Of a DNA stretch of 11,449 nucleotides, positions 1-7,994 are shown one piece after another. The stretch is from Gemmatimonadota bacterium (GTDB taxonomy: Bacteria > Gemmatimonadota > Gemmatimonadetes > Gemmatimonadales > Gemmatimonadaceae): assembly GCA_031127185.1 (NCBI GenBank), contig JARIET010000062.1, forward strand, positions 1 to 11,449, given 5' to 3'. The translations under genes were made by a program, and so were the position numbers. How positions within the stretch are numbered: the stretch's first letter is position 1; each line of letters starts with the position of its first letter. The notes under the pieces are model-generated. The model saw only the letters and a list, made by a program, of their open reading frames with translations, was not told where the DNA came from and ran no database searches.

Positions 1-771
1 GCCGGGCAGACGTTCGCGCAGTTCCACAACGCGCACGTCGAGCTGTGCGAGTTCGTCCTGCCAGGCGGCCATCTCACGCGATGCAAGCGTGAGGTCCACG
101 GCAAACCGCCGGGTCATGATCTCGGCGTGCCGCTCCGCCTTCTTGCGCTGGCGCGCGAGGGAACGCACCTGCGTGGTGACCTCGGAGATCAGGTCTTCGA
201 GGCGTGCGAGGTCGGCGGTCGTCTGCTCGAGGCTTCGCTCGGTGCTGCGCCGACGATCGCGATACAATCCCACTCCCGCCGCTTCCTCGAACAATTCCCG
301 CCGGTCATCCGGACGATCCGAAAGCAGCGCGTCAATCATCTTGCTCTCGATCACCACCCCGCTTTCCGCGCCCAGCCCGGTGCCGCGCACCAGGTCGTGG
401 ATGTCGCGCAAGCGGCAGGGCGCGCGGTTGAGCAGGTACTCGCTTTCGCCCGACCGCGACAGGCGGCGCGTGATGACCACTTCCTTGAACGGCACCGGCA
501 GCTGACCGTCGTCATTCTCGAAATGCAGCGACACTTCGGCAATGTTCACCGGTCGCCGGGCGGACGAACCCTGGAAAATCACTTCTTCCATCTTGGCGCC
601 GCGGAGCAGGCGAGCGCGCTGCTCACCAAGAACCCAGCGCACCGCGTCTGAGACGTTGGACTTTCCGCAGCCGTTCGGGCCGACGATCGCCGTCACCCCG
701 TGGTCGAATTGCAGTTCGGTGGGATCCGCAAAGGACTTGAAGCCATGCAATTCGAGCTTGGTGAGCCGCAC
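1..771 (-). CDS. smc: Chromosome segregation ATPase SMC, N-terminal part (truncated by window edge)
   Basis: SMC dimers bind and compact chromosomal DNA using an ABC-type ATPase head formed by the N- and C-terminal ends. The 257 visible residues are the N-terminal half-head and the beginning of the coiled coil. Seen directly: the opening LTKLELHGFKSFAD, the Walker A GPNGCGKS at residues 31-38 followed by NVSDAVRWVLGEQ, the segment GAESGVVIESKMIDALL, then FEEAAGV (typical SMC head end) and a charged heptad-like helix running off the window. The start is GTG at 771-769, directly after the TAG stop of the upstream SPOR gene; GGGAG lies 10 nt upstream of it. The family is usually about 1150-1200 residues, so roughly the last 900 are missing here. 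Walker B and the signature motif are outside the window. Translational coupling with the SPOR gene is likely from the zero spacing. Confidence 0.96.
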   Translation of the reverse strand, partial: MRLTKLELHGFKSFADPTELQFDHGVTAIVGPNGCGKSNVSDAVRWVLGEQRARLLRGAKMEEVIFQGSSARRPVNIAEVSLHFENDDGQLPVPFKEVVITRRLSRSGESEYLLNRAPCRLRDIHDLVRGTGLGAESGVVIESKMIDALLSDRPDDRRELFEEAAGVGLYRDRRRSTERSLEQTTADLARLEDLISEVTTQVRSLARQRKKAERHAEIMTRRFAVDLTLASREMAAWQDELAQLDVRVVELRERLPG

Positions 772-2067
772 CTAGTCTGATCTCCCGGTTCTGTAAGCCA
801 CGATTGGAACGCCGCCTGCTTCCCGCACCAGTGCTGCCATCGTCAGGGCCTGGGCGACCGTCTCAAATGCCCCGGCGTAGACGCGCACCGTCCCATCTTC
901 CTGCGCCAGCGCATACGGTGCGACGCCCTTGGCGCGCCACACGTCCATCACTGCGCGCGCCCGTTCCGGTGATGCCCCGTCAGCCAGAAGCAGGCCAAAC
1001 GGAGCCCGGATCACTGCGCCACCATCACGTCGCACAACGCCGTCTTCACGAAGCGCACGAAGCGCCGAATCTGCGCTGCGTGCGGCACGCCATGCGCCGT
1101 ACATCACCTTGTGCCACCGCGCGGCGCGGCTGACGCCGCTTCGCACAGGAATGACTGAAATTGTCGCGGCCGGGCGTGCTCCTTCGTTCTGTACGTCGGC
1201 CAGCAATGAATTTGCATTGGAAGCGGTGTTTGCCGCTACGACTTCGATCGCAAATTCTGCGGCGACCGCCGAATCCTCTGGGGTCAACTGCTCGACGAGC
1301 GCGACCGTGTCGGCCACGGCAGGCGCGCCGGGCGCGGCCGGATTGAGTGCGGCGCCGCTCACACGGCGGGCCGGTTCGAGCAGGACCTGGCCGTCCGGCG
1401 CGTTCGCGCGACGCACCCAGACGTTGGCTCCGGCGCCCGCAAGCACCACAGCCAGCACGGCGGCGGCTGCAACAACCCATCCAGGCAGCGTTCCGGGCGC
1501 TCGCGTTCGCACCGGCGGCGCGAGCACCGCGCCAATGGTCGCCAGGAGAGGGACGCCCGCAGGCGCCGATGCCGGGCTGCCGGCGTAGAGGAGCTGGGCA
1601 CCAGCCTCACCGAGTGTGCGGAGCACTGGCGACGAGTCCGAGCACACGGCAATCAGGAGGCCACCTGCCTCACCAAAACCGCGGATCAGGCGCGCCCAGC
1701 GGTCGGGATCGAGTACCGACGGCTCAAATCGCACGCTGCTGCCGGCCGGCAGGATGAAAAGCGATGCGTTGCCCTCCACAGTGCGCGCGACTTCGCTGAG
1801 AGCGAGGTTGTCCCGAAAACACTCGGTAAGCCCTGCGGCGTCCTCGCCGCCCGCGAGCGCGTAAACCGCACCAAGGTCGCCCACCAGGTCGGCAAGCGCC
1901 ACACGGCGGCTGGCCGACGCACTCTTGGCGATTGCCACCGCGAATTGAGCGGCGTGTTGGGGGTCTGCGGCCGCGACCACAACCGCCGGCTGGGACGCGA
2001 TGTGCGCCGCCACGTCGGCAGGTCGGTCGAAATGCGCCGCGGGAGAGGGCCGCGGCGCGCGCGTCAC
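772..2067 (-). CDS. Membrane-anchored SPOR-domain protein with a MinD/BY-kinase-like N-terminal domain lacking a P-loop
   Basis: The 431-residue protein has three parts. Residues 1-190 look cytoplasmic and follow the pattern of MinD/ParA or BY-kinase ATPases: strand AVVVAAAD at 28-35, RRVALADLVGDLG at 54-66, then LFILPAGSSV at 103-112 and GGLLIAVC at 135-142. The position of the Walker A loop reads DPQHAAQ and has no Gly-Lys-Ser/Thr, so ATP use is doubtful. A single hydrophobic segment spans about 195-217 (GWVVAAAAVLAVVLAG). The C-terminus, about 354-427, has the two half-repeats of a SPOR domain (FGLLLADG and VRVYAGAF), a fold that binds denuded septal peptidoglycan. The GTG start overlaps the upstream stop by 3 nt (GTGA), and GAGGAA seven or so bases before it is a good ribosome site. 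The SPOR assignment is fairly firm; the degenerate ATPase reading is inference. Confidence 0.8.
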   Translation of the reverse strand: MTRAPRPSPAAHFDRPADVAAHIASQPAVVVAAADPQHAAQFAVAIAKSASASRRVALADLVGDLGAVYALAGGEDAAGLTECFRDNLALSEVARTVEGNASLFILPAGSSVRFEPSVLDPDRWARLIRGFGEAGGLLIAVCSDSSPVLRTLGEAGAQLLYAGSPASAPAGVPLLATIGAVLAPPVRTRAPGTLPGWVVAAAAVLAVVLAGAGANVWVRRANAPDGQVLLEPARRVSGAALNPAAPGAPAVADTVALVEQLTPEDSAVAAEFAIEVVAANTASNANSLLADVQNEGARPAATISVIPVRSGVSRAARWHKVMYGAWRAARSADSALRALREDGVVRRDGGAVIRAPFGLLLADGASPERARAVMDVWRAKGVAPYALAQEDGTVRVYAGAFETVAQALTMAALVREAGGVPIVAYRTGRSD

Positions 2068-3557
2068 GGGACTTCCTCGTACACCCAGTAGGGGAGTCCA
2101 GTGCGCCGTCCGGCGCGCTCGGCCTCATCGCGTGAGGTGAATGGGCCGGCGACGATTCTCCAGATCGTCGTGCCGTCGCGGCTACCGGCGACGACTTTCA
2201 CCGTTTGGCCTTCAATCTTTATCGTCGACGCCAATGTGCGCGCGCGTTGCTCATCGAGCAGTGCGGCGAAGGAGAGCGTCCAGTTGCCCTCGCGAGGGCG
2301 CTCCTCCACGACGGATTCCTCGCGCGGCGGCACAACAGGCGCTCCGGGGTTGGCAGTGCGCGGTGGTTGCGCGACCGGTGTGATGCCGACGCTGTCGCGC
2401 GTGGCGACCTCAAGCGTGTCAGTCGAGTCCGAGTCAAAGCTCACCGGTTGGTCCAGCCCCTTGGCCCGTGGCCGAAACCCATTCCAGCGAATGAGCGCCC
2501 ACAAGTCGTCCGCCCCGCTCGCGTACCGCCGCCGCACACGGCCGGTGAGCGGATCCACGTCCACGGCATCGAGTGAATCCAGGGCGAGAATGGCGCCATC
2601 CGGGGCAACCAGCGGAAGGTCGGATCTCCAGCGGCTGACGATGACTCGAACCACGCGCGCGTCGGCTACGGAAATCACGGCCACCGAGTCATGTTCTGCG
2701 AGCCGCGCGAGCAGGTAGCGCCCGTCAGGATCCATGCGCAGCGCGCTTGGCGGCGCGGAGACAACGATTGACCGGTCCACGCGTTCTTCATAGCGATCGA
2801 TCACCACAATCTCCGGCTCACCGGCGAGTGCGACGTACACCCGGTCGCCGCTGGGCGTCGCTACGGCATCCGCTGCGGGGCCGGGAAGGGCAATGGTGCG
2901 GGTTCGGGCAAGGTCGCGCACGCGCACCCCCGCGAGGCCGGAGTCGGTCGCGAAATAGACCCGGTCGCCAAGCGCCGTTTGCACAGCGAACGCGACCTTG
3001 GGTACCGATGCGGTGTCAGTGATGCGCGCTTCGGGCGGGTACAGTCGCCGCAACACACCGCGTTCGCCGAGGTCATTGAGCAGCACAAGGGACCCATCCG
3101 GCTGCGGGAGCAACTGCCGCGGCGTCAGCGCCGAGGGGTGTGTCCAGTCGCCGCTCGGCGTAAGTCGCTGTACGCTCCGCCTGGGATTGATCCCGTAGAT
3201 CGCCCAACCATCGGCGCTCGCGAGTTCCTCCATTGGCATCGTCGACGCCGGCGCGATCGTGCCGAGTCGGAGTTCCACGCGGCCCGGCACGCCACGCCGG
3301 TCCACGTACGCGAGCGTTCCCTGTTCCGCATCGAAAGCGAGCAGGGACGCGAGTGGCGGCGCGGACTGGGTCGATGCCCAGACCACCGAATCGCGTGCCC
3401 AGCGGTAGGCCCGCACGGTGCCTCCGTCGATGGGCAGGCGGACCAGCACGGCATCCGGGCCCGACCATGCGGCGCGATTGACCGACGGCGCCGACGAAAA
3501 CCCGTCGCCGCACCCGGCGAGGGCAATGGTCAGGAGCAGAAGAGGGCCAAAGCGCAC
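2064..3557 (-). CDS. Lipoprotein with beta-propeller-like repeats and C-terminal SPOR domain
   Basis: The chosen start is GTG at 3557-3555, giving 497 residues that open with a short basic-hydrophobic signal and lipobox LAGC, so Cys16 would be lipidated and the protein held in the envelope. The frame stays open upstream to 3743, but that extension is Arg/Cys-rich, runs into the preceding gene and would bury the signal peptide. The middle (about 40-390) shows repeated propeller-like strands such as TPSGDRVYVAL, PDGRYLLARL and PDGAILAL, resembling YVTN/TolB-type blades. After a low-complexity linker (Ser/Asp/Thr, then Pro/Arg/Glu) the last 75 residues form a SPOR domain: WTLSFAALLDEQRA and WRIVAGPFTSRDEAE. 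The start codon has no strong ribosome site. Function is probably cell-wall or septum related together with the next SPOR gene, with which it overlaps; the exact role is unknown. Confidence 0.8.
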   Translation of the reverse strand: MRFGPLLLLTIALAGCGDGFSSAPSVNRAAWSGPDAVLVRLPIDGGTVRAYRWARDSVVWASTQSAPPLASLLAFDAEQGTLAYVDRRGVPGRVELRLGTIAPASTMPMEELASADGWAIYGINPRRSVQRLTPSGDWTHPSALTPRQLLPQPDGSLVLLNDLGERGVLRRLYPPEARITDTASVPKVAFAVQTALGDRVYFATDSGLAGVRVRDLARTRTIALPGPAADAVATPSGDRVYVALAGEPEIVVIDRYEERVDRSIVVSAPPSALRMDPDGRYLLARLAEHDSVAVISVADARVVRVIVSRWRSDLPLVAPDGAILALDSLDAVDVDPLTGRVRRRYASGADDLWALIRWNGFRPRAKGLDQPVSFDSDSTDTLEVATRDSVGITPVAQPPRTANPGAPVVPPREESVVEERPREGNWTLSFAALLDEQRARTLASTIKIEGQTVKVVAGSRDGTTIWRIVAGPFTSRDEAERAGRRTGLPYWVYEEVP

Positions 3558-3583
3558 GCTGAAAGCTAGCGATTTCGCATTGC

Positions 3584-3619
3584 AGAAAAGCCAAAGCGGG
3601 CGGCCCGTGGGACGCCCGC
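3584..3619 (-). terminator. Terminator-like hairpin after the peptidase-barrel gene
   Basis: Read on the minus strand, GCGGGCG (3619-3613) pairs perfectly with CGCCCGC (3602-3596) around a 10-nt loop, followed by TTTGGCTTTTCT. The T-tract is interrupted, so termination may be partial. It lies 36 nt past the stop of the peptidase-barrel gene and just before the lipoprotein start, so it either ends the rsfS transcript or attenuates read-through into the SPOR-smc genes. Confidence 0.5.
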
Positions 3620-3654
3620 ATTGGGATGCTGCTCGTCCGCAGAGTGTGCCGCGC

Positions 3655-6600
3655 CTAGTACGACGGCCCGATTGAAAAGAGCCAGTACCCCTTCTTGGCG
3701 AACCCGTCTCGCGGGATCGTGTAGTCCCAGCGCAGGATGGCAATATTGAACAGGTTCATGCGCACGCCGTAACCAAGACTGCGAAGCGGGTAGCGCTGGC
3801 GCGTGAAGTCGTAGTTGTCAGGACGGGTGAGCGTGAGTTCCTGGCCGCCGCTCCATGCCACGCCGGCGTCATAGAAGAAGAGGCCATCAATCGGCGGAAG
3901 CGCGATGGGCAGGATCCCCAGGTCAAAACGCCTGACCAGCGGGAAGCGCAGTTCTGCGCTTGCCACTGCGATGCGGCTTCCGACGAGCTGTACGGCCGAG
4001 CAGGTGGCCGCGCTGTTATTGGAACCGTTCGCTCCATTCGTTCCGCAGTCGGCGGCGTTCCAGTTTTCGCGGTCGTAGCCACGAAGGTAGAACGGGTAGC
4101 CCACATACTTCGGGTACCGCAGTTCGCCCTTGCCCACGGATACGTCGGCGAAGAATCGCGTGGCCAGCGTGAGGTAACTGAAGATGACTGCATCGTACCG
4201 CCGCAGGTCGGCGGAGTAGTTCACCCAGCTGCTGTCGGAAGAGAGATTGGGACGTACCTCAGCGCGGTACCGGCGGCCGAAAATCGGGCCCGTGCTGCCA
4301 TTCAGCGCATTGTCGTACACGTACGCAGCGTACGGTGCCGTATAGTTCAGCGTCCCGGCGCCGCGAATGCTGTCGAGCTGCAGGCCGTACTGACGATAGA
4401 AGCCGTCGAATGCCTGCCGTAGATACATCCGCGAGCGGTCGATACTGGTGAACTCCCCGCCGATTTCAAACCGTTCGAATCGGCTCAGCGGGTAAGCCGC
4501 TTGCGCGAACGCCTGGCGGATGACGTAGCGCTCGATGGTCTGCGACTGGACGCCAAACCCATTGGCGCCGATCGGTGTTTGCGTGTAATCGCTGAGGAAG
4601 AAGTAGGGTTGCTGCGTTGCGCCCACCGCCCAGCCAAGCCGCCTCGCCGAGTTCTGGAAGATCAGGAACGCCTGCGCCTCCTCAAAACGTCCGTTCAGGC
4701 TGCCCGACACCGCGAGCTGGCGATTACCCAGGAGATCGCCGAACACCAGTGTGCTCCCACCGTAAACGCCGCGGCCAAAACTTTCCGTGGTGTAGCCAAT
4801 GGACGGGCGCGAGATGTATTCCGGGCGGAGGGTAGCCTTGTACGCCTCGGGCTTGAGCGACGACTCCGGGGGCAGCGCCATCGCCACGCTGTCAAGCAGC
4901 GCGGCAACAGACACTGGTGAGGTCGACCCCGGCGCGCCGGGTGCCGGCACTTCGGCTGAGGGACGGATGCCCGTTGGACTTCGATAGATGGAGACCCGGC
5001 GGCCAAACGTCGTGTCCCGCGTCGCTTCGACGTTGCGTTGCGCAATCGACTGCAGCTCGCGCGCGGCGTCGGCCCGGGCAATAGCGGCCGAGTCGCGAAC
5101 GGTGAGCGGGGCGCCCGCGCCCGCCGCACCCCCGGCGACGCCTGCGGCCGATGCCAGCGCCGTGGCGACCGGCTGGACGTACGGTTCCTTCTTGAGCTGC
5201 CGCGGATTGGCGAGCGACCAGATCGTGTAATCGCCGTTGTCCATGTAGACGAACGCCAGTTTGTCGGCCTGACGCGCCCACGACATCGCGGGACTGTTCT
5301 CCGTCACCGAGGCAACGCCGCCGATCAGCTTCGTGAGCTGATAGTGCGCCTTCGCATCGAAATCGTACAGGAACACCTGTGCGATGCCGCTGCGGTCGCT
5401 GATGAACGCGAGCGAGCGGCCATCAGGTGCCCACTGGGGGTTGAGGTTCTTGCCGCCCTGACCGGGGATCGTCTCGATGGTGTTCGTCTCGAGATCCAGG
5501 ATGTTCACCTGCCACCGGCCGAACTTGAGCACGGAGAGGTCGGTGCTCGGTCCGCGGTTGCTCACAAAGGCGATGCGCCGCCCGTCCGGGGACCAGGCCG
5601 GCATCAGCGCGCCGAAGAAGTCGTTGGTCAGCGCACGCAGGTTCCGGCCATCGGCGTCAATCATGTACAGGTTGCTGAATCCGCCCTTGCTCCCGGCAAA
5701 CACCAGGCGACGCCCGTCCGGCGACCACGACGGCCCGATCATCTGGTCGAGCCCCGTGTCGAGCCGACGAGGCGCGCGCCGAGAGCGCGTGTCGATCAGG
5801 TAGAGCACATCCTTGCCCTGGCGCTGCGCCGTGTAGGCCAGCGTACGGCCGTCGGGGGAGAAGGCGCTTTGCGAATATGCATATCGCAGTTCCTCCGTCT
5901 CCGGGTTCAGCGTGCTGTTGGTGAGCCGCTTCATCCGCTTGCCCGTGAGTGCATCGGCCAGGTAGAGGTCGAGGAAGACCTCGGCGCGGAGCAGCGAGCC
6001 CGTGGAGATGTACGCGATCTGGCGGCCGTCATTGGACAGCGCCGGTGCCACATAGACCGGAATGATCGCGGACGTCCGCCGCGGGTTCAGCAGGGGCTGC
6101 GCAAACTTGCGCGGCCGCTCGAGGTTGGCGATGCCCGGGAGGTGTTCCGACTGAAGGGTTTCCTTCCACTCTTCCCCGAGATCGTCGAGTTCGTAGCCGG
6201 TGAAGCGCTTGAACGCGCGGTCCACGCCCGATGAGCCGACGCCCTGCAGGATCTCACCGATGATCTCGTCGCCCCAGCGCTTGCCGATGTAGCGCCAGAA
6301 TGACTCTCCGTACCGGTACGGAAACCAGCGTCCCGGATCGAACGTCATTTGCTCGATGCTCGGGATGTTGCCGTTCAAGGCCGCATCGCGCACCACGGCA
6401 TCCGTCGCCGGGTGGTCCGGACCCACCGACAGGTACTCGGCCATGCCCTCGGCGAACCAGAGCGGCAGCTGGCCGCCGGCAAAATCCGCGGCCATCACGC
6501 TCGCGCCGGTGCGGCCGCGGAACTGGATGTCGTACTGGAACTGGTGGACCATTTCATGTGCGAGCACATGTTCGGTCTCCGCCATGTCCTGGCCGAAGAA

Positions 6601-6984
6601 GAACATGTTGCGCTGCCGGAGTGCGTCGGTGACGCCGCCCGTGCCTTCACCGAGGTCGCCGGTCACGTTGTTTTGCGCAAAATCGCCGCGCGAAGCAAAC
6701 AGGACGATCGGCTTGCGTTCACGGAACTGGTAGTTCAGCAGCCGTGAAAGGCGCGCATACGACCGCTCGGCCATCCGCGCGACCATGTTCGCGGCGGTCT
6801 CGATCTCCGGGTAGTAATGCACTTCAAAGTGGTCGGTGCGCACCACCTTCCATTCGAAGCGCTTGAACTGCACCTGGTTCTGTCCGAAGTAGGCCTGCGC
6901 GCCAGCATGTACTGCCGGAGCGGCAACAGCTAAGCTGGCGGCGGCCAGGCGGAGCAGCGTGATCCCGAAGAGGCGCTTACGCAT
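3655..6984 (-). CDS. Secreted gluzincin peptidase (MA-like) / PD40 propeller / outer-membrane beta-barrel protein
   Basis: The 1109-residue protein combines three modules. A Sec signal peptide covers about residues 1-30 (cleavage near VHA or AQA). Residues 40-290 resemble peptidase MA-like zinc metallopeptidases: HEMVH at 143-147 gives two zinc ligands and the general base, and WFAEGMAEY at 176-184 supplies the likely third ligand, Glu179. Six or so TolB/PD40 blades follow, with repeated SPDGR-type loops near 318, 376, 421, 465 and 520. From about 720 the sequence becomes alternating aromatic beta strands and ends in FSIGPSY with a terminal aromatic residue, like BamA/surface-antigen barrels. 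Proposed place is the outer membrane, with the peptidase and propeller on one side; the substrate is unknown. The ATG has AGGGGG about 10 nt upstream and overlaps the end of rsfS by 8 bp. Module identities are clear; biological role is inference. Confidence 0.88.
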   Translation of the reverse strand: MRKRLFGITLLRLAAASLAVAAPAVHAGAQAYFGQNQVQFKRFEWKVVRTDHFEVHYYPEIETAANMVARMAERSYARLSRLLNYQFRERKPIVLFASRGDFAQNNVTGDLGEGTGGVTDALRQRNMFFFGQDMAETEHVLAHEMVHQFQYDIQFRGRTGASVMAADFAGGQLPLWFAEGMAEYLSVGPDHPATDAVVRDAALNGNIPSIEQMTFDPGRWFPYRYGESFWRYIGKRWGDEIIGEILQGVGSSGVDRAFKRFTGYELDDLGEEWKETLQSEHLPGIANLERPRKFAQPLLNPRRTSAIIPVYVAPALSNDGRQIAYISTGSLLRAEVFLDLYLADALTGKRMKRLTNSTLNPETEELRYAYSQSAFSPDGRTLAYTAQRQGKDVLYLIDTRSRRAPRRLDTGLDQMIGPSWSPDGRRLVFAGSKGGFSNLYMIDADGRNLRALTNDFFGALMPAWSPDGRRIAFVSNRGPSTDLSVLKFGRWQVNILDLETNTIETIPGQGGKNLNPQWAPDGRSLAFISDRSGIAQVFLYDFDAKAHYQLTKLIGGVASVTENSPAMSWARQADKLAFVYMDNGDYTIWSLANPRQLKKEPYVQPVATALASAAGVAGGAAGAGAPLTVRDSAAIARADAARELQSIAQRNVEATRDTTFGRRVSIYRSPTGIRPSAEVPAPGAPGSTSPVSVAALLDSVAMALPPESSLKPEAYKATLRPEYISRPSIGYTTESFGRGVYGGSTLVFGDLLGNRQLAVSGSLNGRFEEAQAFLIFQNSARRLGWAVGATQQPYFFLSDYTQTPIGANGFGVQSQTIERYVIRQAFAQAAYPLSRFERFEIGGEFTSIDRSRMYLRQAFDGFYRQYGLQLDSIRGAGTLNYTAPYAAYVYDNALNGSTGPIFGRRYRAEVRPNLSSDSSWVNYSADLRRYDAVIFSYLTLATRFFADVSVGKGELRYPKYVGYPFYLRGYDRENWNAADCGTNGANGSNNSAATCSAVQLVGSRIAVASAELRFPLVRRFDLGILPIALPPIDGLFFYDAGVAWSGGQELTLTRPDNYDFTRQRYPLRSLGYGVRMNLFNIAILRWDYTIPRDGFAKKGYWLFSIGPSY

Positions 6985-7369
6985 CGGCAGAAACCCCCTG
7001 ACGGTTCAGCGCAAGCACTGGGGCATCGCCCCACAGGCGCTCAAGCTGGTAGAACGACCGCATCGATGGATGAAACACATGCACCACAACATCTCCAAAG
7101 TCCAGCACAGCCCAGCGGCCCTGCGTGAGACCGTCGGCTCCAAGCAATTGGGTGCCCTCGGCGGCCATTGTTTCAATCACCCGTTCAGCAACGCTACGGA
7201 CGTGGGTATCGGACGTGCCCGACGCAATCACGAAATAGTCGGTCATGCTCGTCACCCCGGCCAATTCCAGCACGACAACTTCGTTCGCCTTGGCGTCATC
7301 ACAAGCCGCGGCCGCTCGCCGTGCCCGCTCAGCGCTCGCCCGTTCCGCCTTTCGCGCGGGTGGATTCAC
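6977..7369 (-). CDS. rsfS: Ribosome silencing factor RsfS
   Basis: RsfS binds uL14 on the large ribosomal subunit and blocks subunit joining when nutrients are short. The 130-residue protein fits the family length. Visible signatures are DDAKANEVVVLEL (24-36), VTSMTDYFVIASG (39-51), the helix DTHVRSVAERV, WAVLDFGDVVVHVFH (86-100) and RSFYQLERLWGDAP (104-117). The start is GTG at 7369-7367 with GGGGG about five bases before it; the first 20 residues are an Arg/Ala-rich extension and a later start cannot be excluded. The usual neighbours nadD and rlmH are not here: the gene instead overlaps the downstream peptidase-barrel gene by 8 bp. It follows the rplI operon in the same direction after a hairpin. 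Confidence 0.95.
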   Translation of the reverse strand: MNPPARKAERASAERARRAAAACDDAKANEVVVLELAGVTSMTDYFVIASGTSDTHVRSVAERVIETMAAEGTQLLGADGLTQGRWAVLDFGDVVVHVFHPSMRSFYQLERLWGDAPVLALNRQGVSADA

Positions 7370-7405
7370 TTCGCCCCCGCGATCGGCCGTGCCCGCGCCT
7401 CACGA

Positions 7406-7411
7406 ATAATA
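7406..7411 (-). promoter_or_regulatory. Possible -10 element upstream of rsfS
   Basis: On the minus strand TATTAT lies 37 nt before the rsfS GTG, in a short A/T-rich patch of an otherwise G/C-rich gap. No convincing -35 hexamer is found at 16-18 nt, so this is a weak candidate for an rsfS promoter downstream of the rplI hairpin. Confidence 0.22.
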
Positions 7412-7466
7412 GGACGCGGACGCGCCTGAGTTCCCTTGTTCCACCCAGCGCACAGCGGAAGACGCA

Positions 7467-7500
7467 AATCGCACGGTGGCGTTAGCGCCACCGTGCGATT
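7467..7500 (-). terminator. Perfect 15-bp hairpin between rplI and rsfS
   Basis: Positions 7467-7481 and 7486-7500 are exact inverted complements around a 4-nt loop. On the minus strand the hairpin starts 36 nt after the rplI stop and is followed only by TTGCGTC (with the stem's last two bases, a run of four T), so a classic long U-tract is missing. It probably ends or processes the rpsF-rplI transcript; because it is symmetric it could act on either strand. Confidence 0.55.
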
Positions 7501-7535
7501 CACACCCTGCGTGCGGTCGGCGAGAGCCGAGCGCA

Positions 7536-7979
7536 TCACGCCTTGATCACCCAAACCTTGATCTCGGCCTTTACATCGGCATGGAGCTTGATCGGCACCT
7601 TGTACACGCCAAGCGCGCGGATAGGCTCGTGCAGGTCGATCATCCGCTTCTCGATGTGCAGACCCTGGGCTTCGAGCTGCTGTGCGATGTCGCCCGAGGT
7701 CACCGAGCCAAACAACTTGCCTTCTTCGCCGACGCGGGCCGAGAAGGTGAGCGACACGGGCTCGAGCTTGTTTGCGACTTCCTGCGCCGCGTTGCGGCGC
7801 GCGTTTTCGGCCTGCTCCAGGCGGTCCTTCTCCTGGGCAATACGCTTGAGGTTGCCCGGCGTCGCCTCGTAGGCGATGCCGCGCGGCAACAGGTAATTGC
7901 GGGCAAACCCAGGTGACACCTTCACCACATCGCCAGGATGGCCGAGCTTGTCGACTGCTTCACGAAGAATGACTTCCAT
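7536..7979 (-). CDS. rplI: 50S ribosomal protein bL9
   Basis: bL9 binds 23S rRNA near the base of the L1 stalk and projects from the ribosome on a long helix. The 147-residue length is normal. The N-terminal domain is unmistakable: MEVILREAVDKLGHPGDVV, then SPGFARNYLLPRGIAYEAT. Residues 41-75 form the connecting charged helix, and the C-terminal domain shows LFGSVTSGDIAQQL and the final strands IKLHADVKAEIKVWV. The ATG at 7979 has AGGGG seven bases upstream and lies 15 bp after the DUF2232 stop. Last gene of the rpsF-rpsR-DUF2232-rplI operon, with a hairpin after it. Confidence 0.98.
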   Translation of the reverse strand: MEVILREAVDKLGHPGDVVKVSPGFARNYLLPRGIAYEATPGNLKRIAQEKDRLEQAENARRNAAQEVANKLEPVSLTFSARVGEEGKLFGSVTSGDIAQQLEAQGLHIEKRMIDLHEPIRALGVYKVPIKLHADVKAEIKVWVIKA

Positions 7980-7994
7980 TTCAGTGCCCCTGTA

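Noticed and set aside
3558..3743. Upstream extension of the SPOR lipoprotein gene
   Set aside because: It would overlap the preceding gene's 3' end and bury the signal peptide and lipobox; the residues are Arg/Gly/Cys-rich without domain character.
5570..5880. Repeated DNA segments near GCCCGTCCGG
   Set aside because: They encode the SPDGR loops of successive propeller blades and are protein-level repeats, not a mobile or regulatory repeat.
5038..6234. A long plus-strand open frame opposite the peptidase-barrel gene
   Set aside because: Arg/His/Val-rich translation without recognisable domains; it mirrors the codon structure of the clear minus-strand gene.
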